DNA of 64,000 bases from Bradyrhizobium sp. Tv2a-2 (GCF_000472425.1 NZ_AXAI01000031.1:1-64000); one strand, 5' to 3'. Counted from the stretch's first letter, positions 49,475 to 59,100 are shown. Notes: a model not told the origin generated them from the sequence alone. Translations and numbers: made by a program.

Positions 49475-51346
49475 ATGGAAGCGCCCCTGATGCATATGGC
49501 CCTGGTGGGCACGCCGAACAGCGGCAAGACCTCGCTGTTCAACGCGCTCACCGGCAGCAAGCAGAAGGTCGCGAACTATCCGGGCGTCACGGTCGAGCGC
49601 AAGGAAGGCTTCTTCGTCACGCCGAACGGACGCCAGGTCTCGGTGGTGGACCTGCCCGGCACCTACTCGCTGCGCGGCCGCAGCCCCGACGAGGAAATCA
49701 CCCGCGACTTCGTGCTCGGCAGGGCCAAGGGCGAGGTTACGCCCGATTTCGTGCTGTGCGTTGCCGATTCCACCAATCTGCGGCTGACCATCCGCCTCCT
49801 GCTCGAGCTGAAAGCGACCGGGCGCCCGCTGGGGCTGGTGCTCAACATGTTCGACATTGCCAAGCGGCGCGGCGTGACCGTCGATGTTCCCAAACTGTCG
49901 GCCTCGCTCGGTGTACCGGTCGTGACCTCGATTGCCGTGCGCAAGGGCGGCACCGCGGAGCTGTTGCGCCTGACCGACGAGATCGCGGCCCAGGCACAGC
50001 CCCAGACAAAGCAAAACCAGTGGCGGCCGCTGTCGGCCTCCGAGCTGCGCGCCACCCAGCGCGAGGCCGATCGCATCATTGCCGCATGCGTCAGCCTCCC
50101 TGCCCGTCCGGATACATGGAGCGCGAAGATCGATGCGGTCGTGCTGCACCCGGTGGCTGGGCTCGTGGTGCTGCTCGCCATCCTGTTCGTGATGTTCCAG
50201 GCAGTGTTCGCCTGGGCGCAGCCCTTGATGGAAGCGCTGTCCTCGGCCTTCGATTCGCTCGGCCAGTTCGTTCACGACACCTTGCCGGCCGGCCTGTTGC
50301 AGAGCTTCCTGCAGAACGGCGTGATCTCGGGCGTCGGCAGCGTGATCGTGTTCCTGCCGCAGATCATCATCATCTTCCTGGTCATCCTGCTGCTGGAAGA
50401 TTTCGGCTACATGGCGCGCGCGGCGTTTCTGATGGACCGCATCATGGGCGGCGCCGGCCTGCACGGGCGCGCCTTCATTCCACTGCTCTCGAGCTTTGCC
50501 TGTGCCATCCCCGGCATCATGGCGACACGGGTGATCGACAACCGCCGCGACCGTCTGACCACCATCCTGATCGCGCCCTTGATGACCTGCTCGGCGCGCA
50601 TTCCGGTCTACACGCTGATCATCTCGGCCTTCATTCCGGAAAAGGAGGTCGGCGGCCTCTTCAACCTGCGGGGCCTCGTGATGTTCGGCCTCTATGCCGC
50701 CGGCATCCTCAGCGCGCTTGGCGTGTCCTTCGTGATCAAATTCTTCATGCTGCGTGACTATCAGCCGGCACCGTTCATGCTGGAGCTGCCGGATTACAAG
50801 CTGCCGCGCCTGAACAGCATCGCGATCGGCATTTACACGCGCGCCAAAATGTTCCTGCAGCGCGCCGGCACCACGATCTTCGCCATGATGGTGCTGATCT
50901 GGTTCCTGGCCTCGTTCCCGCAGCCGCCCGCAGGCGCGGCGGATCCCGCCATCAATTACAGCCTCGCCGCCATCATCGGCAAGGCGGTAGCGCCGCTGCT
51001 CGCGCCAGTCGGCTTCAACTGGCAGATCGCGGTGGCGCTGATCCCGGGCATGGCTGCGCGGGAAGTCGCGGTCGCAGCCCTCGGCACGGTCTATGCGATC
51101 GAAGGCGGCAAGGAAGCCGCCGAGCAGATCGGCCAGGTGCTCGCGACCAAATGGAGCTTGGCGACCGCGTTGTCACTGCTCGCCTGGTACATCTTCGCGC
51201 CGCAATGCGCCTCGACGCTTGCCGTGATCAAGCGCGAGACCGGAAGCTGGAAATGGATGGCGCTGACGTTCGCCTACATGCTGGCGCTCGCCTATGCCGC
51301 GAGCCTTGCCACTTACAACGTGGCCATGGCGCTCGGGGCCGGTTGA
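49475..51346 (+). CDS. feoB: ferrous iron transport protein B
   Basis: A 623-residue Fe(II) transporter. The cytoplasmic G domain has G1 GTPNSGKT (12-19), G3 DLPGTYSL and G4 NMFD, followed by the helical spacer. The membrane part has two Gate domains with Cys/Pro motifs FACAIPGIMATRVIDNRRDRL and IPGMAAREVAVAALG, and the central FeoB_C region. It is shorter than E. coli FeoB (773), as in many alphaproteobacteria. It forms an operon with feoA. The 3' end is followed after 10 bases by the first copy of a long direct repeat. Confidence 0.95.
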   Translation: MEAPLMHMALVGTPNSGKTSLFNALTGSKQKVANYPGVTVERKEGFFVTPNGRQVSVVDLPGTYSLRGRSPDEEITRDFVLGRAKGEVTPDFVLCVADSTNLRLTIRLLLELKATGRPLGLVLNMFDIAKRRGVTVDVPKLSASLGVPVVTSIAVRKGGTAELLRLTDEIAAQAQPQTKQNQWRPLSASELRATQREADRIIAACVSLPARPDTWSAKIDAVVLHPVAGLVVLLAILFVMFQAVFAWAQPLMEALSSAFDSLGQFVHDTLPAGLLQSFLQNGVISGVGSVIVFLPQIIIIFLVILLLEDFGYMARAAFLMDRIMGGAGLHGRAFIPLLSSFACAIPGIMATRVIDNRRDRLTTILIAPLMTCSARIPVYTLIISAFIPEKEVGGLFNLRGLVMFGLYAAGILSALGVSFVIKFFMLRDYQPAPFMLELPDYKLPRLNSIAIGIYTRAKMFLQRAGTTIFAMMVLIWFLASFPQPPAGAADPAINYSLAAIIGKAVAPLLAPVGFNWQIAVALIPGMAAREVAVAALGTVYAIEGGKEAAEQIGQVLATKWSLATALSLLAWYIFAPQCASTLAVIKRETGSWKWMALTFAYMLALAYAASLATYNVAMALGAG

Positions 51347-51356
51347 ATTAGATTAG

Positions 51357-51478
51357 GATCGGATCGCGGCGATTGCTCTTGGGCGGGATGTTGGCCCATG
51401 CGCCCTTCTTCAAAGCAAGCTATTGGGCAGCATCGGCTCGATGGCAATCCATTCCTCGTCGGAAAGTTCATAGCGCAT
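51357..51478 (-). pseudogene. IS5-family transposase debris, copy 1
   Basis: An internally deleted transposase. The N-terminus reads MRYELSDEEWIAIEPMLPN from 51478, then stops. Within a few bases the sequence continues in another frame as KGAWANIPPKSNRRDPI, which is normally about 170 residues further on. The end is cut at 51357, next to feoB. Confidence 0.8.
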
Positions 51479-51620
51479 GATTCGGCCCCTTTGTTCAGGA
51501 GCTTGAACACGGCGTGGCCACCGGCTTCAACGAACTTTGGGCCAACGGCGGTTTGGTCGCGATGCGCCCGAAAGCGGACGCATTATGCTCAGCTTGAGTT
51601 TGGTCGAGCTTGACCCGAAG
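51357..51620. repeat. long direct repeat, copy 1 (about 264 bases)
   Basis: Nearly identical to 53370-53633. The left part is IS5-family debris; the right part (from about 51483) is noncoding sequence ending in a TATGCTCAGCTTGAGTT motif. The two copies bracket about 1.75 kb holding a binding-protein gene and a broken TPR gene. Confidence 0.9.
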
Positions 51621-51696
51621 CGGAAGTCGAAGGCCGTAACACAGACGACCTCCGACATGTTATGCTGTTGGTGCAGTGTTGGCGGGAGAGAGCCTA

Positions 51697-52683
51697 GTGA
51701 AGCGGCGCGAGTTCATGTTTGGGCTCGGCGGGCTGATGGCCTGCCCGACAATAGCGAAAGCGCAACAGAAAGAGCGCATGCGTCGGATTGGGATACTCAT
51801 GCCTTTTCCGAAGAGCGACCACTATTCAGGCAACGTCCAGGTATTCCGGCAGGAACTGCTAAAGCTGGGTTGGTCCGAGAGCGGCAATGTCCAATTCGAT
51901 GAGCGTTGGTCTACGGACAACATGGATATGGTGAGGGCCGATGCCGCAAGCCTCGTCGAGCAGAAACCGGACGTCATTTTCATCGTCGGGGATCGTGTCA
52001 CCAAGGTGTTTATGAAATTGACGAATTCGATCCCAATCGTTGTCGGGGGGGTTAGTGATCCGATCGCGGTGGGGGCGGCGGAAAGTTTGGCGCGACCAGG
52101 GCACAACGTCACCGGATTTTCGCTCACGGAAGCCTCGATGTTCGGAAAGATGCTGGAGATTCTGAAGCAGATTGCGCCGGGCATCTCCCGTGTTGGCATG
52201 ATGTATAATCCGGATAATTCCGTTGCGGCGACGGCGTATCGGCGTTGGTTTGAGTTGAGCGCTGGGCAGCTCGGGATTCAGCCGGTTAATCTGACCGTGC
52301 ATGATGCTGCTGAAATCGAACATGCGATCGCAAGCATAGTGGAACAACGGGATGGCGGCGTCCTGTTGCCGCCCGACCTGACGACAAGCAGATACCGTAC
52401 TGAAATTGTAACATCGACGGCTCGGTACGGAGTGCCGGCAATTTACTGGAATCGTGAGTTCTCGGAATCCGGAGGGTTGGTCATCTACGGACCCGATTCA
52501 CTCCAAATGTATCGACAATCTGCCGGTTACGTGAACCGCATTCTGCGCGGCGAGAAACCGGCCGATTTGCCATTTCAACAGCCCACGACCTATCGGCTTA
52601 CGATCAACCTCAAGACTGCCAAAGGACTTGGCCTTACGGTGCCGTCTGTGTTGCTCACCAGCGCCGACGAGGTGATCGAATAA
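51697..52683 (+). CDS. orphan ABC transporter substrate-binding protein (TrpX-like)
   Basis: A 328-residue exported binding protein of the ABC_sub_bind (TrpX/YcjN-like) family. The N-terminus VKRREFMFGLGGLMACPTIAKA has a twin-Arg-like signal. The mature part has RRIGILMPFPKSDHYSGNVQVFRQELLKLGW, the VEQKPDVIFIVGDRV strand, IPIVVGGVSDPIAVG, and the C-terminal DLPFQQPTTYRLTINLKTAKGLGLTVP motif common in the family. The GTG at 51697 follows GGGAGAG. No permease or ATPase lies nearby, as for many such orphans in Bradyrhizobium. Codon use looks less GC-biased than that of its neighbours. Confidence 0.87.
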   Translation: MKRREFMFGLGGLMACPTIAKAQQKERMRRIGILMPFPKSDHYSGNVQVFRQELLKLGWSESGNVQFDERWSTDNMDMVRADAASLVEQKPDVIFIVGDRVTKVFMKLTNSIPIVVGGVSDPIAVGAAESLARPGHNVTGFSLTEASMFGKMLEILKQIAPGISRVGMMYNPDNSVAATAYRRWFELSAGQLGIQPVNLTVHDAAEIEHAIASIVEQRDGGVLLPPDLTTSRYRTEIVTSTARYGVPAIYWNREFSESGGLVIYGPDSLQMYRQSAGYVNRILRGEKPADLPFQQPTTYRLTINLKTAKGLGLTVPSVLLTSADEVIE

Positions 52684-52750
52684 GGGACATATCGCGTGCT
52701 GGCCCCAAGCGGCCGACCCGGTACGTCTGCTACATGTCCGCTCTGCGGGA

Positions 52751-52799
52751 GTGAAGTGGACTTGATATGCTCAACCTGAGTTCTTCCGGGTGTGACCCA
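52751..52799. repeat. 49-base repeat shared with 62903-62951
   Basis: GTGAAGTGGACTTGATATGC at the left to TTCCGGGTGTGACCCA at the right, identical at both places. It contains CTCA-ACC-TGAG. It lies downstream of the orphan binding-protein gene here and upstream of a cupin gene there. Confidence 0.85.
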
Positions 52800-52808
52800 T
52801 CGCGGACA

Positions 52809-53291
52809 TCATCCCTCCGGCACCCCGGCCATCCGCAGGCCCTCACACAGCCGCGCGCGCCCCGCAAGAACCTTCGGATGGTTGCCCCTTCGAGTGGAGC
52901 GCACGCGGCGGATGGTGAAATCTGGATCTAGGGCAAGTCCGGCCTTTGCGGCGGTTCTCGCTTCATCGAGTGCTCCGAGCAGACCCAACGCACTTGCGAG
53001 CCAAAAATGAGCCAGAGAGAAGTTGCGGTTGGCCTCAATGCTTCGTCGCAGCCAACCGGCGGCCTCGGCATCCGCACCGAGCAGCATCTTGGCGGCACCT
53101 ACATAGTGCATCCACACGTGGGCAACGATATCGCGAGGGGAGAGACGCAAAGCCTCGAGTATATGACCTTCGGTCTCCGCGGCGCGGCCCATCAAATATT
53201 CATGCGCGGCCATAGCCTGATCGATGCGAGTTCGACGAATGCCAGGTAGCTGGCGGCAGGACTGTCCTAGCGCGTCGCGACCCGACGACAT
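52809..53291 (-). pseudogene. C-terminal remnant of a TPR (adenylate cyclase-type) protein
   Basis: About 135 residues of TPR repeats with the ending typical of large class III cyclase/TPR proteins of rhizobia: AAGWLRRSIEANRNFSLAHFWLASALGLLGALDEARTAAKAGLALDPDFTIRR, then a stretch ending EGLRMAGVPEG. The catalytic and middle parts are absent. The frame begins abruptly at about 53215-53291 next to a 15-base tandem repeat (53294-53323). No ribosome site is present, so it is judged a broken relic. Confidence 0.75.
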
Positions 53292-53294
53292 TGT

Positions 53295-53491
53295 TTGATC
53301 CTATTGAGTTTGATCCTATTGAAGAACCGCTCGACCGGTTGCGGGCGCGTAGAGATATGGGCTAAAACAGATCGGATCGCGGCGATTGCTCCTGGGCGGG
53401 ATGTTGGCCCATGCGCCCTTCTTCAAAGCAAGCTATTGGGCAGCATCGGCTCGATGGCAATCCATTCCTCCTCGGAAAGTTCATAGCGCAT
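53295..53491 (-). pseudogene. IS5-family transposase debris, copy 2
   Basis: The same internally deleted transposase as at 51357-51478, but reaching further: after NRRDPI it continues as CFSPYLY and degenerate RARNL-ERFFN-IK codons up to about 53295. The MRYELSDEEW start is at 53491. The extra length shows that copy 1 was cut at 51357. Confidence 0.8.
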
Positions 53492-53633
53492 GGTTCGGCC
53501 CCTTTGTTCAGGAGCTTGAACACGGCGTGGCCACCGGCTTCAACCAACTTTGGGCCAACGGCGGTTTGGTCGCGATGCGCCCGAAAGCGGACGCATTATG
53601 CTCAGCTTGAGTTTTGTCGAGCTTGACCCTGAG
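53370..53633. repeat. long direct repeat, copy 2 (about 264 bases)
   Basis: Second copy of the repeat at 51357-51620, differing at only a handful of positions over most of its length. It diverges after a GAGCTTGACCC motif. Confidence 0.9.
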
Positions 53634-53710
53634 CGGTTCTCCTGCCGCTTCGTTCAAAATTGAGCATTTGGAGCTGTAAAAAGTAGATATGTTCAGCTTA
53701 TGCAACCACC

Positions 53711-54025
53711 ATGACACCTATATCGCTACAACCATTTATAGCCAAATTCGTCGGTCCAGAAGGCAACTACGCGGTTGAGTTTACGCCGACCAATGGGCTT
53801 GGCTCGATAAAGACGACAATTGGGGACGCCGCTATGACTTGGCACGTCGATTTTGTCGGCCTGAATGAAGGCGGCGACGTTATTCTCGGTGGCATAACGA
53901 CAGGATCACAGGCGGTTTGGGGCGATTGTTACTGGTTCGAGGTCGAAGCCGACGCAGGCGCCCGCAGCATCGAATACTGGGGTGATCAAGTTTTATGGAG
54001 AAAAGATGGGGCGACCTGCGGTTAG
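53711..54025 (+). CDS. hypothetical protein
   Basis: A 104-residue protein of unknown family with natural composition: YAVEFTPTNGLGSIKTTIGDAAMTWHVDFVGLNEGGDVILGGITTG, then CYWFEVEADAGARSIEYWGDQVLWRKDG. It is predicted to be mostly beta strand, acidic, and without a signal or membrane segment. Codon use is less GC-rich than that of the flanking core genes, which suggests transfer. No clear ribosome site is seen before the ATG. The next gene starts 48 bases downstream, so the two may form one unit. Confidence 0.6.
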   Translation: MTPISLQPFIAKFVGPEGNYAVEFTPTNGLGSIKTTIGDAAMTWHVDFVGLNEGGDVILGGITTGSQAVWGDCYWFEVEADAGARSIEYWGDQVLWRKDGATCG

Positions 54026-54073
54026 CTGGCTGAGGTCGGAGGTGTGTGCTCAGAGTGACAAAAGGGGCTTGTG

Positions 54074-54730
54074 ATGAAGGGTTTTGAGCAGAATTTAGCC
54101 AGACTGAAAAATGTCGCGGTCACCGTTGCGGCCGACAACGTCCCTGACGAGGAGGGATCGGCAGCCATTGTTATGAAATTTTCAGATGGGACAGTATTGA
54201 AGTCCTTCTATTGGCGGCTAGTCCAAGACGGACGCGCACGATTGAGTAGCTTCGACCATCAAAAGTTATATGGCCTGCCCGCACCAATCGACGCGAAGGA
54301 AAAGATATCCGCTATGTTAGAGGGACAAATCTGTCTCAACGTGCACCTCGATAGCGAGACGGCCGATGGTTCGCGTGAAGAACGCGTCAAAACAAGAATC
54401 TGCAGTTTCGGTTCTGATTCAATCAGAACCGAAAATGCGCTACCGGAAATAGTTCTGCACGAACAGCAGATCAGCGTGATCGGCGGTCCTGCCGTTGAGG
54501 CCGGCGTCGATGACGCGACGGCAGGCCGCAACAGCCGGCTCGTCGCCGAGGTCGCTTGCCGCTTCGAGCACGAGCCAGGCCGCGTCCGCGGACGCCGGCT
54601 CCGGCCTTCCGCCGTCTCGCTCGGCGAGGCGGCTGCACAGATCGCTCACGTCCATGGCCAGCTCCTGATTGTCATGGATGGGCTCAGGCCGAAATCGGCA
54701 GGCCTGAAATGCGCGATTCGTAGAATTTGA
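54074..54730 (+). CDS. hypothetical protein, C-terminus probably run-on
   Basis: Of 218 codons, about the first 110 look like a real acidic alpha/beta protein (GFEQNLARLKNVAVTVAADNVPDEEGSAAIVMKFSDGTVLKSFYWRLVQDGRARLSSF...). AAGGGG precedes the ATG. Beyond about 54404 the frame crosses a palindrome and then runs antisense through a well-supported - strand gene, where its composition turns Arg/Ala-rich. The natural end was therefore probably lost at a junction left of 54406. No family is recognised. It is paired with the preceding unknown gene. Confidence 0.5.
   Translation: MKGFEQNLARLKNVAVTVAADNVPDEEGSAAIVMKFSDGTVLKSFYWRLVQDGRARLSSFDHQKLYGLPAPIDAKEKISAMLEGQICLNVHLDSETADGSREERVKTRICSFGSDSIRTENALPEIVLHEQQISVIGGPAVEAGVDDATAGRNSRLVAEVACRFEHEPGRVRGRRLRPSAVSLGEAAAQIAHVHGQLLIVMDGLRPKSAGLKCAIRRI
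54406..54434 (-). terminator. 14-pair perfect palindrome, likely end of the DUF2336 operon
   Basis: TTTCGGTTCTGATT and AATCAGAACCGAAA are exact complements around a single C. It lies five bases downstream of the stop of the 71-residue - strand gene, where a terminator is expected. It has no long T-run, so it might also be a binding site. Confidence 0.5.
54440..54655 (-). CDS. small hypothetical protein downstream of DUF2336
   Basis: A 71-residue acidic, helical protein: MDVSDLCSRLAERDGG, then ADAAWLVLEAASDLGDEPAVAACRRVIDAGLNG and DLLFVQNYFR. AGGAG lies ahead of the ATG at 54655, 28 bases after the DUF2336 stop, so it is cotranscribed. A terminator-like hairpin follows its stop. No family is known to me. 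It overlaps the run-on tail of the opposing gene entirely; this frame is the better supported of the two. Confidence 0.7.
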   Translation of the reverse strand: MDVSDLCSRLAERDGGRPEPASADAAWLVLEAASDLGDEPAVAACRRVIDAGLNGRTADHADLLFVQNYFR

Positions 54731-55775
54731 GGATGCTTCGCGAGGTCTCGGCGTTGAGCCCCTCATATTCCCCCTTGAGGTCGCTCAGGTCGCGCGCGGA
54801 GATGCGATGGTCCTTGGCGCCAAGGAACAGTAGTGACATCGTGGTGTCCCAGGCGAAATTCAGTGCCTTGGCCAGCATCAAAAGCATCTCGCGGTTGCGA
54901 TCCAGCAGCACGCGCTCGATGATGTCGCCCGGCATGGCGCTCAGCAGCGACAGCCCGATCGTGACTTCGTCGAAGCGATGCGCGCGGGCGTAGCCGACGA
55001 TCGAACTTTCGTTCAGATTGCCGAGCCGGTGCTGAGTCGCCACCACGCGCTTGGCGACGAAATGGCCGCGCGAGGCCGGGCCGAGCTTCGATTGCAGCGC
55101 GCCCGCCACTTCGCTCACCGAGCTCTGGATCTGGGCGACCATCTCGGGGCGCTCGCGCGCCAGCCGCTTCTTCACGTCTTCCGACGCCTTGGCGATGAGC
55201 TGCTGGAACAAATGCCTGGGAATATCAGTGCGCAGGCCGAGCTGCTCGGCGAGAATCGAATCGCCCTCGGCGCGCTTGACCATATGCAGGAAGCCGAAGC
55301 CCGAGAAGCGCGCCCCCTGGTTGCTGGCGACCGAATTGACGACCTCTTGATTGCCACGCACCACCAGCACGTCGGTGACGACGGCATCCAGCGACTTGCG
55401 CTTGGAGATCGCGAGCAAATGCGGCTGGCTCTTGGTCTCGGCATTGGCGACCAGGATGTCGCTGTCGAGCCGCTTGGAATGCGTGAGCACGGGGCCCGCG
55501 ACCTCGATCGCATCGTCGAAGGCAAGCTTGTGGATGATGTTGGTCGGCGCGCGATCGAAGGTCGACATGCGCTCGGCGAGCTGCGCGCGAGCGGCAAGCT
55601 CGATCTCCTCCGACAGGCGCCCGATCACCTCGCCGAAGGTGCGGATCTCGTCCTCGCTATAACCGCCGGTGATCAGGAGATTGGTCGCATACCACAGCGC
55701 CCGCTCGCGGCTTTCAGCCGTTCCCCGCGAGATCGCGTGATCAAGATCGCGCAGAAACGATTTCGCGTCACTCAT
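54684..55775 (-). CDS. DUF2336 domain protein
   Basis: A 363-residue cytoplasmic, all-helical protein with the DUF2336 signature. The N-terminal part is SFLRDLDHAISRGTAESRERALWYATNLLITGGYSEDEIRTFGEVIGRLSEEIELAARAQLAERMS; the centre is HKLAFDDAIEVAGPVLTHSKRLDSDILV, as in HEAT-like repeats. Function is unknown; members occur widely in alphaproteobacteria and some are linked to cell-cycle or signalling loci. The ATG at 55775 was preferred over a longer frame whose extra codons are unlike the family. Confidence 0.9.
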   Translation of the reverse strand: MSDAKSFLRDLDHAISRGTAESRERALWYATNLLITGGYSEDEIRTFGEVIGRLSEEIELAARAQLAERMSTFDRAPTNIIHKLAFDDAIEVAGPVLTHSKRLDSDILVANAETKSQPHLLAISKRKSLDAVVTDVLVVRGNQEVVNSVASNQGARFSGFGFLHMVKRAEGDSILAEQLGLRTDIPRHLFQQLIAKASEDVKKRLARERPEMVAQIQSSVSEVAGALQSKLGPASRGHFVAKRVVATQHRLGNLNESSIVGYARAHRFDEVTIGLSLLSAMPGDIIERVLLDRNREMLLMLAKALNFAWDTTMSLLFLGAKDHRISARDLSDLKGEYEGLNAETSRSILKFYESRISGLPISA

Positions 55776-56128
55776 TGTCTTCAAAACCTTAAATCCGCAC
55801 CGAGGCCGCATGGGTTCGCACGAGGGAACCTACACGGCAAACCCAAGCATTCCGTAAAGTGAGCAACTAAGGATTGCTGCTCAAAATTCGCTAGATTGCG
55901 CTGGCCGGCGTTTACGAAAAGGAAACTACGCTGCCTCGCGCGGAAGACGCATCGGGCACGAAGTCCTCGAAAAACCGCAGCCATAGGCGGGCTTCGCGCA
56001 ACAGGCGGATGCGCGAAATGGTAACCATACGGCGATGCACATCGAAAATTTCGGGTCGCTTGCAGGATCTCAAGCGCCTCACGAGGACGGTTCGAGTTGA
56101 AAGCCGGCTTCCGCCGGATGGTCGTGTT
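55776..56128. other. intergenic region between the AsmA and DUF2336 genes
   Basis: About 350 bases with no supported gene. It must hold the DUF2336 promoter near its left end and the 3' end of the asmA-like transcript at its right. A few short inverted repeats occur, but no convincing terminator. Confidence 0.5.
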
Positions 56129-59100
56129 CTACTGATTGGTCGTCGCCGGCGGCGTCAGCACCAGCGGCGGGCGCGGCTTGGGCCGGGGCGCTGCAGGCGG
56201 CGGTCCCGGCGGCGGCCGGACGTCGATCGGCGGCGGCAGGGGCGGGACCTGCTGGCTCATGGTGGCCGGCGGAATCGCGACCGATGGGGCGAGCGGTGCC
56301 GACGGCGGCGCAGCCTGCACGGGTGGTGCGACCGGGGGCCGCGGGGCGATGACCGGCGGCTTCGGTTGTGGCGCAGGCATCGGCATCGCTGCCGTCGAAG
56401 GCGGAACAGCGACCGTCTCATGCGCAGGCAGCTGGCCGCGCTCGATCGCGTCCAGCCGTCGCGTCTCACGATCGATGACGCGCACCGCAAGCCACGAGGA
56501 CAGGCTCGTGACATCGACGCTACGCGTCAGCGCGCCCGGAGGTCCCGCGAGGAACAGCTGGATTTCCGGCTGGCTCGAGCCCGAGCCAATCGTCGTAGAG
56601 CTCAGGGTTGCGCGCACATCGGCCTGGTCGGCGGGAATGTCATAACCGCCCGAGACGATGGCGCGGACGCCATCGCCCTCGAGCGTTGTAGCGCTGACGC
56701 GCAGCCGGCCGTCACGGATGGTGAACGGAATTTGCGCCGTAGGCACCAGCAACGCACCCGACGCCAACACCGGCTCGACCAGCTGTTTCAGCTTTGCATC
56801 GTCGGTGGGCTGGCCGGCATCGCTGGCACGGATCGCGACCTCGAAGGCGCGCGGATCGAGCCCCATGATGCTCGCCCCCTCCAGCGTCGCTGTGCCGTTG
56901 CCTGTCAGCGCGCCGGTCAACGCTGCCACGCTGCGGCCCTGGCTTGCCAGGCTCATCTGCAGCGATACGCGGCTCGAAGGCATTCTGAGATTGCGATAGT
57001 GCAGCGCCGCACCATCGACGTTCTTGAGCTCGACGCTCGCGTTCACGGCAAGCCCGCCAGCGCCGTCGCGTGCATCGATGGTGGCCGAGGCATCGCCGCC
57101 GCCGATCTTGCCCTTGAGCGTGTCGAATGTGATCGACTGCCCGTCGCTTCGGATCACCCCGCTCACCGGCCGCAGCTCGAGATTATCGGGAAGCGCACCG
57201 CGCAGTGCCTGGAAGGCGACGTGGCCGCGCCAGCCCTTCGACAATCCGGCCGACAGCGGCTCCGTCCCACCATGACCGGACGCGCCGATCGCGAGCGCGA
57301 AGGCAGGCCGAAGATCGAGTGCATCAAGACCGACCTCGCCCTGCACCTCCTTCTGGTCGCCGAGCGTTAGCGCCAAATGTCCGCGCAGCCGCGAGCCGCC
57401 ATTGGCGCCGTCGAGATCCTCGAAGGTCAACCTGTTGCCGGCCAGCGCGACGTGCGACGACAGGCTGACATTCTGCAAAAGGCTATCCGACGGCTTGAGG
57501 CCGAACAGCGGTGCGAGATTGGCCTTGCGCATGCGCAAGGTCCCGCTGCCCTTGAGGTCCTGCGCCCCCTGCTGTCCCCACGGCTCGAGGGTACCCTGCG
57601 CATCGGCGTCAAGGCCGGCGCCGAAAATCCTCGCCGCCGCCTGCAATGGCGCCTGCCATTTCCCGCTCAGCGATCCCTCGAACTGGGCCGGTCCCTCGCC
57701 TGCCGCAACGGCATGATCGAGCCCGAGCAAGGCAAGCAGCGCGTCACCGCGTACCGCCGCAAGTTCTGTCGCCACGGTGACGTCACTCGCGCGCAGGCGA
57801 TCGAGATCGAGGCCTTGCACCGCCGCAAGCTGCGGCCTGGCCGTGAGCGTAACGCTGCCCTGAAGCTGCGGCGCGGAGAGATCGACAACCGCGCGCGCGG
57901 CGGCGCGATCGGCGGCTTCTCGATCCTTTCCGATGTTGAGCGCGAGCTTGATCCGGGCGAGCCCGGCCGGGGAGCCGACTGCATTGAGGCGCTCGGCAAC
58001 GGCCGGCGCGAACGGCGCGACGAGTGCGGTCACCTGTGACAGCGAAGGCGCGGCGGCGCGAAGCGTTAGGATGCCGGAGGCATCACTGCGGTCGAAGCTG
58101 CCGGAGCCCTCGACGTTGATGCCATTGCCTTGGCCGATATTGAGCTGCTCCAGCGCGATGATCTTCGGGCTGTAGCTGAACTTGACCGCAAGCGGGCGCA
58201 GCTCCTGGCCAGAGGACCGCGCGCGCGCCACGTTGAGCGACACCGCCGCCTGCGCCGGCCAGTCCGCGGTGGGACCTGTCACCGAACGCACGAAGGTCGC
58301 GGCAGCATCGAGATCAAGCTGATCGGCCTGCAGTGCCGTGTCGAGATGCGCGCCGCTGCTCGGGGACGGCACCGACAGCGCGATCCTGCCTCCGACGGTG
58401 CCGCCTTCGATCTCGGCCTTCAATCCATCGACGGATACGCCGTCGGGCCTGACCGTGACATTGCCATGCAGGCGCAGCGGCTTCTGGCTGCGATAGGCAA
58501 CATCGCTACGGCCGCGCAGCCACACCATCAGCGCATCCGGATCGGCGGAATCGACGTCGAGCACACCGGAGAAACTGGTTCCCGCAGGCGGGGCACCGAA
58601 GGAGACCATGGTGGAACCGGGCGCGCGAAGGTCGAGCCGATCGATCGCCCAGGAATTTCGGTCGCCATGGAATTCGGCGGAAAGATTCTGCAGCGGACGG
58701 CCGCCCAGCATGATCTGCTCGGAGCTTGCCTCGATCCGAACGGGAAGCGGCGGATGCGGCATGTCCGTCATCAGCGCGCGTAGCGCGGGCCAGAGGCGAA
58801 CCGGCTCGGTGCTGTTGTCCGTCCCGTTGTCGGTGGTCACGAGACGGTCGGCATCGAGCTGGCGCGCGGATAACACCGCATGGAGCAGCGGTGCGGCGCC
58901 GAACCGCACGTCGCCGCTGCCGGCAAACTTCAGCGCGCGCTCATCGCTGCCATAACTGGCCTCGATCTGGTCGAGCTGGGCCGCGGCGTGGTCGGCCTTG
59001 AGCTTGGTGGTCACCTTCCATGGTGTCCGATCGCCGGCCGGCTGCCCCTTGGGCGGCGGCGGCAAGCCAAGCGCCAGCGTCCCCTCGAAGCGTGGAGCAC

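Noticed and set aside
56009..57370. 453-codon + strand frame opposite the AsmA gene
   Set aside because: Arg-rich composition throughout and full overlap with the asmA-like gene; an antisense shadow.
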